Assembly (NCBI GenBank): GCA_041752235.1
Contig: JBGSHM010000002.1
Span: 62,001-126,000 of the forward strand
From: SpSt-398 sp041752235
Lineage (GTDB): Bacteria; Bacteroidota; Bacteroidia; Chitinophagales; Chitinophagaceae
Reading direction: 5' to 3'
Length of the DNA stretch: 64,000 bases
Shown: piece after piece, positions 1 through 8,320 of the stretch
Layout: each line of letters opens with the position of its first letter
Numbering within the stretch: the stretch's first letter is position 1
Notes under the pieces: model-generated
Told to the model about the DNA's origin: nothing
The model's database searches: none
The model's input: only the letters and a program-made list of their open reading frames with translations
Made by a program: the position numbers and the translations under genes

Positions 1-1091
1 TTGTCTAACCACCAGGGGGAATAAACGTGCATACCACCCACACCGTCTTCATTATATCGTTTACGGCCGAGCAGATCGGGGAGGATGCCCCCCATCGCGG
101 CCCCGGTTGAATCATGCAGGTATTTTCCGACTACACCACTTGAATTGGCAATGCCATTGGGGTGACGCGGTGATTTGGAGTTGAGCATGATCCGGGAGGT
201 TTCGCAGGCACTTGCAGCCAGGATCACCGTGCGCCCGGTTACCTGATACTCCTGCATATCCGCTTTGTTTATGTAAGAAACTCCGGTGGCCAATCCTTCT
301 TTGTCCGTAAGCACTTCACGCACCATGGCTTCGGTCACCACATCAATATTGCCTGTTTTTAAAGCCGGATTGATCAATACGTTCGAAGAGGAAAAATCGG
401 CTTTGGCAATGCTGCAATTGCGGCTGCATTGTGAACAATAGAAACATTCACCGCGGTCCTCATTGATCTTTTTGGTTAAAATGGAAAGGCGGGAGGGAAT
501 GACTCTGACTCCGGCTTTTTGCGCCGCATTCTTAATGAACAATTCATGCAGACGAGGTTTGGGAGGAGGCAGGAAAAAACCATCGGGATCATTTTCCAAT
601 CCTTCATTGGTACCAAAAACCCCAATGAGTTTATCCACCCGGTCATAGTACGGCTTTACGTCCTCATATCCGATCGGCCAATCGTCACCCAGGCCGTCGA
701 TACTTCTTCGTTTAAAATCTTTGGGGCCAAATCGCAACGAGATACGCCCCCAGTGGTTGGTACGTCCACCCACCATTCGCGCACGCCACCAATCCCACTG
801 CGTACCATCTTTTTTGGTATAAGGTTCTCCCTCCAGGTCCCAGCCTCCATAACAAGCATCAAAATCACCAAATGGTCGGTACTTGGTGGAAGCACCACGA
901 CGGGGAGAATCCCAGGGGTTCTTTAATTGGGTAATATTTTTCTGGGGATCATAGGCATGCCCGGCTTCGAGCAGACAAACCTTTAATCCGGCATTGGCAA
1001 GCGTATAGGCGGCCATACCACCACCGGCTCCAGACCCAACAATGACAGCGTCGTATGACTTTGGCGTTTTCTTTATTTGGAGATCTCCCAT
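1..1091 (-). CDS. GMC-family FAD oxidoreductase, C-terminal part missing (runs off left edge)
   Basis: About 363 N-terminal codons, read from the complement; the ATG at 1091 opens the frame and no stop occurs before the window edge. The N-terminus carries the FAD-binding Rossmann motif GSGAGGG followed by a LLEAGH acidic turn, as in glucose-methanol-choline oxidoreductases. The motif MVGGRTNHWGR (near residue 110) matches the second GMC signature region. Such enzymes oxidise sugar or polyol hydroxyls. No signal peptide precedes the FAD fold. Residues C216, C219, C222 and C226 form a CX2CX2CX3C cluster resembling a [4Fe-4S] ligand set, which classical GMC enzymes lack. The C-terminal catalytic His/Asn region is outside the window, so the substrate cannot be inferred. 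It is divergent from pulA, whose start is 118 bp away. Confidence 0.88.
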   Translation of the reverse strand, partial: MGDLQIKKTPKSYDAVIVGSGAGGGMAAYTLANAGLKVCLLEAGHAYDPQKNITQLKNPWDSPRRGASTKYRPFGDFDACYGGWDLEGEPYTKKDGTQWDWWRARMVGGRTNHWGRISLRFGPKDFKRRSIDGLGDDWPIGYEDVKPYYDRVDKLIGVFGTNEGLENDPDGFFLPPPKPRLHELFIKNAAQKAGVRVIPSRLSILTKKINEDRGECFYCSQCSRNCSIAKADFSSSNVLINPALKTGNIDVVTEAMVREVLTDKEGLATGVSYINKADMQEYQVTGRTVILAASACETSRIMLNSKSPRHPNGIANSSGVVGKYLHDSTGAAMGGILPDLLGRKRYNEDGVGGMHVYSPWWLD

Positions 1092-1209
1092 GTTATGTTA
1101 ATAAGTGGTGGTGAATTTACAGAAAAACAAGAATAAAAAATCGCAAATCATCAATTCCTGTATGCCTATTTTATCCAACCTTTGTATAGGTTCTGCCAAA
1201 TTCCCCAAT

Positions 1210-3189
1210 ATGAAGAAATTCCTGCTTTTCACCCTATTGCTCTCCACCATGTCTGCATCCACAAAGTCGCAATCGATCTCCTTTGCCGAATATCCGGTCT
1301 ATGATGGCACCGATCTGGGTTTAACCTATACTCCACTGGCCAGTTCATTTCGGGTCTGGGCCCCCCTGGCCGATTCGGCCCGTATTCGTTTTTATGCCGA
1401 GGGAGTAGGGGGAGATCCCATGGAAACAAAAAACATGATGGCGGATGAAGGCGGCACCTGGATTTATGCCACCACCGGTGACCTGAAAGGAAGGTTTTAT
1501 GTTTTCCAGGTTAAACGCAAAGGAAAATGGAGTGCGGAGGTTCCTGATCCCTATGCCAGGGCGGTTGGGGTAAATGGGAAAAGAGCCCAGGTGATCGATC
1601 TGGCCAAAACAAACCCAACAAAATGGTCGAGGGAAAAAAGCCCTGTCTTTCAAAAGAAAACCGATGCGGTCTTGTATGAATTGCAGGTAAGAGATGCCAG
1701 CATTCACAGCAGTTCGGGCATCCACCAAAAAGGTAAATACCTGGGGTTAACTAAAAAGAAAACGGGCAATGCAGAAGGACTTTCTACCGGGCTTGACCAT
1801 ATCCGCGAACTTGGTGTCACCCATGTGCATCTGCTTCCTTCCTTTGATTTTTATTCCATTGATGAGTCCAGGTTGGAACTTCCCCAATACAATTGGGGAT
1901 ATGATCCGCTAAACTACAATACACCCGATGGATCCTTTTCCAGCAATCCCTCTGATGGCACAGCCAGGATCAGAGAATTCAAACAATTGGTGAGGACCTT
2001 TCACCAAAACGGTTTGCGCGTCGTACTGGATGTAGTATACAACCATACCCGGCTCTCGGAGAACTCTTATTTCAACGAACTGGTCCCCGGTTATTACTAC
2101 CGTCAAAATGACAAGGGCCAATTCTCCAATGCCACCGCCTGTGGCAATGAAATAGCCAGTGAAAGATACATGGTGCGGAAATTCATCCTGGAGTCGGTTA
2201 TTTATTGGGTTAATGAATACCATATTGACGGATTCCGGTTTGACCTGATGGGGGTTCATGATATCAAAACCATGAACCTGATTGCTCAGGAACTTCATCG
2301 GATACGTCCCGATATTCTTCTTTATGGCGAGGGTTGGACAGCCGGCGCTTCACCGTTGCCTGATGCCGAACGTGCACTCAAAGCCAATGTATCAGCTCTT
2401 GACCGCATTGCCGTATTTAGTGACGATATTCGTGATGGCATCAAAGGGAGTGTATTCGAACACGAGAATCAGGGCTTTGTCAATGGAAACAGCAAGGTCC
2501 TTGAATCCATCAAATTTGGCGTAGTCGCTTCTTGTCAGCATCCCCAGGTGGATTATTCCAAGGTCAACTATTCCAAAGCACCTTATTCAACGGAGCCATA
2601 TCAAACAGTGACCTATTGTGAATGTCACGACAACCATGTGCTTTGGGACAAACTGAAAATATCAGCCCCCGACAAAACGACCGCGGAAAGAAAGGACATG
2701 CATAAACTCGCGCTGACCATCGTATTGACCTCGCAGGGGATTTCATTCCTTCATGCAGGTACAGAATTTCTCCGTACCAAAAAAGGGGTAGAGAATTCCT
2801 TTGATTCCCCCGATAGCATCAACGCGATTGATTGGGGACTTAAATCCACCAACAAAGATGTTTTTGACTACGTAAAGGGTTTGATCAAAATGCGTCGGAC
2901 ACACCCCGCTTTCCGGATGGAAACCGCTAATCAGATCCGTGAAAATCTTTATTTTCTGGAAAATACCGGCGAGGATCTCCTGGCCTATACCCTCAACGGC
3001 GAAGCCGTTGGAGACAAATGGAAAAGAATACTGGTGATCTATAGTGGCGCTAATGGAAACAAGAAAATGACCCTGCCTCCAGGGAAATGGAAACAGTATA
3101 TCCGGAATAACCAATTAGTTAAACCCGCCCGAATTAGTGGGGAAGTGGAAGTGAAGGCTTCGGTGGCGTGGGTGCTTTATGAGTCGTGA
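1210..3189 (+). CDS. pulA: type I pullulanase (GH13), exported
   Basis: 659 residues. Hydrolyses alpha-1,6 branch points of pullulan, glycogen or starch. The ATG at 1210 is chosen over an in-frame start at 1105 because it begins a clean signal peptide (MKKFLLFTLLL, then a Ser/Ala-rich cleavage region). A CBM48-like N-terminal domain (about residues 30-130) is followed by the GH13 barrel. YNWGYDP (227-233) is the hallmark of type I pullulanases. Predicted catalytic residues are D345 (GFRFD), E374 (YGEGW) and D474 (CHDNH). Export places it in the periplasm or on the cell surface, upstream of the sugar transporters and MalQ found later in the window. Its TGA stop lies inside a 7-bp repeat tract that fills the gap to the next, convergent gene. 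Confidence 0.93.
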   Translation: MKKFLLFTLLLSTMSASTKSQSISFAEYPVYDGTDLGLTYTPLASSFRVWAPLADSARIRFYAEGVGGDPMETKNMMADEGGTWIYATTGDLKGRFYVFQVKRKGKWSAEVPDPYARAVGVNGKRAQVIDLAKTNPTKWSREKSPVFQKKTDAVLYELQVRDASIHSSSGIHQKGKYLGLTKKKTGNAEGLSTGLDHIRELGVTHVHLLPSFDFYSIDESRLELPQYNWGYDPLNYNTPDGSFSSNPSDGTARIREFKQLVRTFHQNGLRVVLDVVYNHTRLSENSYFNELVPGYYYRQNDKGQFSNATACGNEIASERYMVRKFILESVIYWVNEYHIDGFRFDLMGVHDIKTMNLIAQELHRIRPDILLYGEGWTAGASPLPDAERALKANVSALDRIAVFSDDIRDGIKGSVFEHENQGFVNGNSKVLESIKFGVVASCQHPQVDYSKVNYSKAPYSTEPYQTVTYCECHDNHVLWDKLKISAPDKTTAERKDMHKLALTIVLTSQGISFLHAGTEFLRTKKGVENSFDSPDSINAIDWGLKSTNKDVFDYVKGLIKMRRTHPAFRMETANQIRENLYFLENTGEDLLAYTLNGEAVGDKWKRILVIYSGANGNKKMTLPPGKWKQYIRNNQLVKPARISGEVEVKASVAWVLYES

Positions 3190-3337
3190 GACGTGAGGCG
3201 TGAGAAGGGATTGGTGAATAATAAATTTTAAACTTGAAAAGTATATACTACAGCCCAAAACTTTTTCTTCCTATTCACCATTCAAATCTCACGACTCACC
3301 ACTCACGTCTCATGTCTCACGTCTCACGATTCACGCT
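3183..3337. repeat. heptad-repeat inverted element A1 (convergent gap)
   Basis: On the left, 7-bp words of the type GTCGTGA, GACGTGA, GGCGTGA start at 3183 and include the pulA stop codon. On the right (3271-3337) about nine words run in the opposite sense (CGACTCA, CCACTCA, CGTCTCA, TGTCTCA and so on) without losing the 7-bp phase. The two arms can pair over an AT-rich centre. The element fills the junction between two convergent genes. Confidence 0.85.
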
Positions 3338-3339
3338 CT

Positions 3340-4479
3340 TCATTCCACCGCTTCGTCCACATACGCCGAAATCCAGCCCACCTGTCCGTTTTTAACGAGG
3401 TAGAACCCCTTGCTTTCATACACCGAAGAGAACTGGCGCATGATCTTCAAAAGCAATCCGGTTCCGGCTATCATCGAGCGCTGGTCGAAAACTTTGTTGA
3501 CTGTTTTTACATTTTTACCAACGAGTGCCTTGTCTACATTGGGATCGGTAATGGCTTTGACGATCGCCACATCTGAAAGGGTATTGTATTCTTTGTAAAG
3601 CCTTTCACTGAATTTGAGTACATCCGAATAAGTGACCGAGATAACAGCTTCATCCGTTTTTTCCGGATACATCAGGGTAGCAGCCGCCCAGGCAATTCCG
3701 CCACTAAAAGCCACATTGTCGCTAAGGGGATACGCCCCACTTGAATTCACAGCATAAATGATCTCATTGTTCTCAGCACCTGTGAGTACCCGGGTCAATT
3801 GCCGGCGGTAGTTCTCTAATGTTTTGTCATCACCCACAGCTTTCTCCGCGGCATTGGTGGTACTCTTGGTACCCCAGGTAAGTTCAAAAAGCTTGAATTC
3901 ATTCAAGTTCCCATAGGGGAAATAACCTCCTTTTGTATTCCCGCTTCCGATATCGATCAGGAATGTAGTGAAGCGACGGTTAGAAGGCACGATACCTAAA
4001 TGGGAGAGGCGTGCTTCGCCAATTGGGTCGATAATGGCTACCTCCCGTTTGGGATCACCAATACGGACACGGAAAGAATCGATCAGGCGATTAACCCAAT
4101 CACTTTTTTGCTCTTTGTCTGATATGGTCTTTACCCCGCTACTAATCACCGTGAATATGCGATTGGAAGGCACAGAATATCTTGCATTCGCCGTTGTATA
4201 AAGTCCGGTTAACCCATTCAAAGTGGCCTTGAAAGTGCTATCGCTAAAAGTTATAAAATCAGTATTGGTAGTGGAATCTTTGAGCGGGTTAATGGCTCCA
4301 CTCGTTTTGGCATTTTTGCCCATTTCAAGCAAACTGATCTTTACCCCTTTGGATCCTACTTCAATTCCGGCATAGACGGTGGAATTCCGGAATTTCATTT
4401 TCAAGTCGTTTTGGGCAAACGAAGAAGAATAGGTAAAAAGCGACAGGCCGCACAGAACCAGCAGATTCTTTCTTTTCAT
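3340..4479 (-). CDS. exported Ppx/GppA-like (ASKHA-fold) protein of unknown role
   Basis: 379 residues from the ATG at 4479 (MKRKNLLVLCG), which gives a typical signal peptide ending near SSSFAQ; an in-frame start at 4518 would bury it. After the signal come AGIEVGSKGVKISLL and, mid-protein, FLIDIGSGNTKGG. These resemble the phosphate-1 and phosphate-2 loops of actin-like ATPases and exopolyphosphatase/GppA enzymes. What is odd is the predicted export: these folds normally bind ATP, pppGpp or polyphosphate in the cytoplasm. The assignment rests on the two loops only, and I cannot say whether catalysis is retained. Its TGA stop lies at the right edge of repeat A1. Confidence 0.7.
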   Translation of the reverse strand: MKRKNLLVLCGLSLFTYSSSFAQNDLKMKFRNSTVYAGIEVGSKGVKISLLEMGKNAKTSGAINPLKDSTTNTDFITFSDSTFKATLNGLTGLYTTANARYSVPSNRIFTVISSGVKTISDKEQKSDWVNRLIDSFRVRIGDPKREVAIIDPIGEARLSHLGIVPSNRRFTTFLIDIGSGNTKGGYFPYGNLNEFKLFELTWGTKSTTNAAEKAVGDDKTLENYRRQLTRVLTGAENNEIIYAVNSSGAYPLSDNVAFSGGIAWAAATLMYPEKTDEAVISVTYSDVLKFSERLYKEYNTLSDVAIVKAITDPNVDKALVGKNVKTVNKVFDQRSMIAGTGLLLKIMRQFSSVYESKGFYLVKNGQVGWISAYVDEAVE

Positions 4480-4611
4480 GTTCGGGTGGTTTAGACGGGC
4501 TAAAAGTAGCGAATGCAAGTCTTAGGGTTGCATGTTATCGTAGTATTACTTTATGGCTATGTGCAAAACTTGTGGCTAATTTCACCCGAAAGTGGCAAAA
4601 GAGCCATAAAA

Positions 4612-4646
4612 TGAAAAAGCGAGGAGTTAATACCCTCGCTCTTTCA
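4612..4646 (-). terminator. rho-independent terminator of the RRM gene
   Basis: Stem AGCGAGG (4618-4624) pairs with CCTCGCT (4634-4640) across a 9-nt loop. Read on the minus strand it is followed by five T residues. It lies 20 bp after the stop of the RRM gene. Confidence 0.8.
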
Positions 4647-4665
4647 TTTATAAGTCAAGTTTGAA

Positions 4666-5082
4666 TCAGTAGTTACGATCGCGATCACGGTTATAACCTC
4701 CTCCACCACTGCCACCTTTGTTGTATCCTCCACCACCACTGCCTCCTTTATTGAAGCCACCGCCGCTTCCGCCACGGTTGAATCCACCTCCTCCACGCTG
4801 GCCGCCGCCACGAAATCCACCTCCTGAACCGCCACCTGGACGGTCTTCGGCTTTTTTCACCACCATCACCTTATTCCGGCCCAGCGGTAATTCATTCAAA
4901 CTTTCAATGGCCTCATTGGCTTCATCGTCGTTTGGCATTTCCACAAAACCAAATCCACGGCTTTTACCCGTCTCCCGGTCCATCGAAACCTTGGCAGATA
5001 AGACTTTGCCAAACTTATCAAAGAATTCTTCCAGCTCCGCATCATCCATATCATAAGGCAGACCGGCAACAAAGAGTTTCAT
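4666..5082 (-). CDS. RRM-domain RNA-binding protein with RGG/GGS tail
   Basis: 138 residues. A single RNA recognition motif occupies residues 1-78, with RNP2 LFVAGL (3-8) and RNP1 RGFGFVEM (42-49). It is followed by a low-complexity tail of Gly, Arg, Ser, Asn and Lys repeats (80-138) ending in RDRDRNY. The start at 5082 is chosen because the RRM begins immediately there; the upstream extension is lysine/leucine junk. Bacterial RRM proteins of this kind resemble plant and cyanobacterial glycine-rich RNA-binding proteins, often linked to cold or RNA folding; that role is inference here. It sits alone, with its own terminator and a 250-bp divergent upstream region. Confidence 0.92.
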   Translation of the reverse strand: MKLFVAGLPYDMDDAELEEFFDKFGKVLSAKVSMDRETGKSRGFGFVEMPNDDEANEAIESLNELPLGRNKVMVVKKAEDRPGGGSGGGFRGGGQRGGGGFNRGGSGGGFNKGGSGGGGYNKGGSGGGGYNRDRDRNY

Positions 5083-5334
5083 AAAATATAATTTTTGTAA
5101 ATGTAGGCAATCAATTGATATACTACGTGATAGTAACTTACAAAATATAACCGATAAAAAAGTTTTTTTCCTCCGTTTTTTTGATGAATTACCTTGTAAA
5201 ATGTACACAAATAGGACTCCATCATTTTCAAAGTGCTCCGACAATTAAAAAACTAGCTTGAATAATTCATTTCACCGGGTCATTGTAGTTTGGCCGAAAA
5301 CAGCCTATTTTAGCTGTCCCAAGCCACACTTATT

Positions 5335-6798
5335 ATGCGCCCCATGGCAATTCGTGCCTATTCTTCGATTTTGTTTTCTGCCTACGGGATTATCTTCCTG
5401 CTTGGACTGATTCCCATTTTAAGTCAGGCACAACTCTGTAATGGCAGCCTGGGTGACCCGGTCATCAATATCACTTTTGGCAGTGGTTCGGGTACCGGAG
5501 GGTATGCACCTCCGGCAGCATACACATACACCGCCTCTTCCTGTCCGGATGACGGATTTTATACCATCACCAACCGAACTTCAGGTTGTTTTAGCAATGC
5601 CTGGCATACCGTCAATAACGATCATACAGGAAACGGAAACTTCTTTTTGGTAAATGCCTCCTTTACCCCCGGGGATTTTTTTGTGGCTACAGTTACTGAT
5701 CTATGCCCGAATACCACCTACGAATTTGCTGCCTGGGTAATGAACGTGCTGCGAAATCCGGGAATCAAACCCAATCTCACCTTCCGGATTGAAACCACCT
5801 CCGGGATTGTATTGCAATCCTTTTCCACAGGTGACCTGGTGGAAACCGCCAACCCGCAATGGCTTCAATATGGTTTTTATTTTACCACGCCCTTACTAAA
5901 TGCAAGTATTGTTTTACGTATCACGAATAATGCACCAGGTGGTAACGGAAATGACCTGGCACTGGATGATATCACTTTCCGTCCCTGTGGCCCAACGATC
6001 ACCTCATCAGTGGTTGGGTATTCAGATACGATCGACGTTTGTGAAGGGCAGGCCGGAAATTATTCGTTTACCTCCGATGTTTCATCGGCCTATGTTTCAC
6101 CCGTATATCAATGGCAATCCAGCAATGATTCGGGCCGAAACTGGTTCGATATCCCGGGCGCCACTTCAATCAATTACCAGGTAAGTCCCATTACCCCGGG
6201 TGCCTATTGGTACAGGCTGGCCGTTACCGAACTCAGTTCTGCCGGAATTCGTGCCTGTCGTATTGCTTCAGATACCATCATCATCAATATCAGATCCAAA
6301 CCCCTGGTCAAGGCAGGGCCAGACAGGGTCATGTTTCTTGGCGACTCGATTCGTATGGCTGGTACAGTCACAGGAGATGATCCGGTATATGAATGGATAC
6401 CTCCACTTTATCTGAATGATCCGTCCAATGTCAATGCCATTGCACGTCCGCCAGCAGATATACTTTATACCCTTAGTGCGGTTTCGGCGTATGGCTGCCC
6501 ACAATCAGATGGCATGTCCATTAAGGTGGTAGCCGGTATTTTTGTTCCAACGGCATTCACACCCAATAACGATGGACTAAATGATCATTGGCGGATTCCA
6601 TTCCTCGATCCCTCACTGGGTGGGCAGGTACAGGTATTCAACCGACAAGGGCAACTGGTCTATTCCATTTCATCCGATTGGGTTGACTGGGATGGTACGT
6701 TCCGCGGACTGCCACAACCCACCGGTACTTATGTTTATTTTATCCAGTTTCCCAAAGGCCGGGAACCAATGAAGGGGATGTTTGTACTAATTCGATAA
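5335..6798 (+). CDS. secreted Ig-like protein with gliding-motility-type (CHU_C) C-terminal sorting domain
   Basis: 487 residues. The signal peptide ends near SQAQ/LC. The N-terminal half (about 25-220) is a beta-sandwich-like region with paired cysteines. The middle contains an Ig-like segment with a typical YQWQSS core. The last ~90 residues hold the motif FVPTAFTPNNDGLND and a terminal KGMFVLIR, the type B type IX secretion sorting domain. The protein is therefore expected on the cell surface, as an adhesin or structural component. It resembles the larger lectin/PKD protein later in the window only in this C-terminal domain. A second possible start (5344) would shorten it by three residues. 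No enzymatic motif is visible. Confidence 0.85.
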   Translation: MRPMAIRAYSSILFSAYGIIFLLGLIPILSQAQLCNGSLGDPVINITFGSGSGTGGYAPPAAYTYTASSCPDDGFYTITNRTSGCFSNAWHTVNNDHTGNGNFFLVNASFTPGDFFVATVTDLCPNTTYEFAAWVMNVLRNPGIKPNLTFRIETTSGIVLQSFSTGDLVETANPQWLQYGFYFTTPLLNASIVLRITNNAPGGNGNDLALDDITFRPCGPTITSSVVGYSDTIDVCEGQAGNYSFTSDVSSAYVSPVYQWQSSNDSGRNWFDIPGATSINYQVSPITPGAYWYRLAVTELSSAGIRACRIASDTIIINIRSKPLVKAGPDRVMFLGDSIRMAGTVTGDDPVYEWIPPLYLNDPSNVNAIARPPADILYTLSAVSAYGCPQSDGMSIKVVAGIFVPTAFTPNNDGLNDHWRIPFLDPSLGGQVQVFNRQGQLVYSISSDWVDWDGTFRGLPQPTGTYVYFIQFPKGREPMKGMFVLIR

Positions 6799-6805
6799 AC
6801 CTTTC

Positions 6806-6914
6806 CGGTTTAATTATTGATTAATAATTATTTATTAGTTCCTACTCACGATTCACGTCTCACGTCTCATGTCTCACCACTCACGTCTCACGCCTCCCGT
6901 CTTACCTCTCACAC
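6806..6914. repeat. heptad-repeat tract A4 with AT-rich heptads
   Basis: AT-rich 7-bp words (AATTATT, GATTAAT, AATTATT) around 6810-6838 are followed by ten consecutive 7-bp words from 6845 to 6914 (CTCACGA, TTCACGT, CTCACGT, CTCATGT and so on). Only one orientation is present, so no hairpin forms. It lies between two genes of the same direction and ends just before the thiolase promoter. Confidence 0.85.
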
Positions 6915-6922
6915 TTCCCCCT

Positions 6923-6930
6923 TATCTTTG
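6923..6930 (+). promoter_or_regulatory. -7 promoter box (TATCTTTG) of thiolase gene
   Basis: Perfect match to the Bacteroidota TAnnTTTG element, 20 bp from G to the ATG. No clear -33 TTTG is seen upstream, where the heptad tract lies. Confidence 0.6.
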
Positions 6931-6949
6931 CCCTTCAATCCAACGAACA

Positions 6950-8128
6950 ATGAAAGAAGTATATATCCTCTCGGCTGTACGTACGCCCATGGGTAGTTTT
7001 GGAGGTACACTAAAGTCATTATCAGCGACCCAACTGGGTGCCATTGCGATTAAAGGGGCTCTGGAAAAGGCCGGTGTATCACCCGAACAGGTGCAGGATG
7101 TATTAATGGGTTGCGTGATACAAGCCAATCTCGGTCAAGCCCCGGCACGTCAGGCCGCCAAGTTCGCCGGTCTCCCCAATGAAGTGAATTGTACAACGGT
7201 CAATAAAGTTTGCGCGAGTGGAATGAAGGCCATTGCCCAGGCTGCTCAAAGTATTTTGCTGGGGGATGCGGATATCGTCGTAGCTGGTGGGATGGAGAGC
7301 ATGAGCAATGTTCCGTTTTATACCGACAGTCTTCGCTGGGGAAATAAATATGGTAATACAACTTTGATAGATGGCCTGGCCAAAGATGGTTTGACCGATG
7401 TATATGATGGAAAAGCCATGGGAAATGCGGCAGAACTTTGCGCTTCTACTTGTGGCATCTCCCGCGAAGAACAGGATGCTTTTGCCATTGAAAGTTATAA
7501 AAGGTCGCAAGCTGCCTGGGAAAAGGGGCTTTTTGACGGAGAAATTGTTCCTGTTCCCATCCCGCAACGTAAAGGTGACCCCATTCTGGTGGGAAAGGAC
7601 GAAGAGCCCTTTAATGTGAAATTTGACAAGATACCGACCCTGAACCCTGCTTTTATAAAGGATGGTACGGTGACGGCTGCCAACGCCTCCACAATGAATG
7701 ATGGCGCTGCCGCACTGGTTTTGGCCAGCAAGGAAAAGGCTGAAGCACTTGGGCTCAAACCTATCGCCATCATTCGGTCCTATGCCGATGCCGAACAAGC
7801 CCCTGAATGGTTCACCACCACACCCTCCCTGGCTGTGCCCAAAGCAGTAGCCAAGGCTGGTTTGAAAATGGAGGACATCGAATACTGGGAACTCAACGAA
7901 GCCTTTGCCGTGGTAGGCATTGAGAATACCAAACGGATGAAACTTGACCCCTCCCGTGTTAATGCCCATGGCGGTGCCGTTTCCCTGGGACACCCACTGG
8001 GATGTTCCGGTGCCCGGATCATCGTTACACTTATCCATGTGCTCAAGACCAATAAGGCCCGGTATGGAGCCGCGGGAATATGCAATGGGGGTGGGGGAGC
8101 ATCGGCCATGGTCATTGAACTAGCCTGA
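6950..8128 (+). CDS. acetyl-CoA C-acetyltransferase (thiolase)
   Basis: 392 residues, the normal length of biosynthetic/degradative thiolases. Condenses or cleaves acetoacetyl-CoA and 3-ketoacyl-CoA. The start at 6950 (MKEVYILSAVRTP) is the family start; the in-frame extension to 6869 only translates the repeat tract. The catalytic triad is C88 (NKVCASG), H348 (LGHPLG) and C378 (GICNGG), with the LNEAF loop before them. It stands alone between two repeat-containing gaps, without 3-hydroxyacyl-CoA dehydrogenase or transferase neighbours, so fatty acid versus ketone body metabolism cannot be decided. Confidence 0.95.
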   Translation: MKEVYILSAVRTPMGSFGGTLKSLSATQLGAIAIKGALEKAGVSPEQVQDVLMGCVIQANLGQAPARQAAKFAGLPNEVNCTTVNKVCASGMKAIAQAAQSILLGDADIVVAGGMESMSNVPFYTDSLRWGNKYGNTTLIDGLAKDGLTDVYDGKAMGNAAELCASTCGISREEQDAFAIESYKRSQAAWEKGLFDGEIVPVPIPQRKGDPILVGKDEEPFNVKFDKIPTLNPAFIKDGTVTAANASTMNDGAAALVLASKEKAEALGLKPIAIIRSYADAEQAPEWFTTTPSLAVPKAVAKAGLKMEDIEYWELNEAFAVVGIENTKRMKLDPSRVNAHGGAVSLGHPLGCSGARIIVTLIHVLKTNKARYGAAGICNGGGGASAMVIELA

Positions 8129-8130
8129 GG

Positions 8131-8251
8131 GGATTATTGATTATTAATTATAGATTATAAATTATTGGATATACCCAAATCCAATATTAATAATCTTATT
8201 CACTATTCACCATTGACCATTCACCCCCAAACTCACTTCTCACGTCTCACA
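8131..8251. repeat. heptad-repeat tract A5/D2/G
   Basis: Three word types follow each other in one gap: AT-rich heptads (GATTATT, GATTATT, AATTATA) at 8131-8170, then TATTCAC, TATTCAC, CATTGAC, CATTCAC from 8197, then CTCACTT, CTCACGT, CTCACAC up to 8251. The 7-bp phase is kept through the change of word between 8197 and 8251. Confidence 0.8.
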
Positions 8252-8290
8252 CCCCCCTTTAACAAAGCAAAAATTATAACCAATATTCCC

Positions 8291-8298
8291 TATTTTTG
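8291..8298 (+). promoter_or_regulatory. -7 promoter box (TATTTTTG) of pdhB-like gene
   Basis: Match to TAnnTTTG, 23 bp from G to the ATG at 8321. Confidence 0.6.
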
Positions 8299-8320
8299 CC
8301 CCCTAAAAATCTGCATTAGC

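Noticed and set aside
4718..5056. Proline-rich reading frame opposite the RRM gene
   Set aside because: It is the complement of the glycine-rich tail, so the prolines are an artefact of GGN codons.
3183..6914. CTCACG-type tracts as a possible CRISPR array
   Set aside because: Units are 7 bp and directly adjacent with no unique spacers; no cas genes nearby.
7103..8038. 311-codon reading frame opposite the thiolase gene
   Set aside because: Antisense to a clear thiolase; the protein is rich in Gly, His, Phe and Ile with no domain, as expected of a shadow frame.
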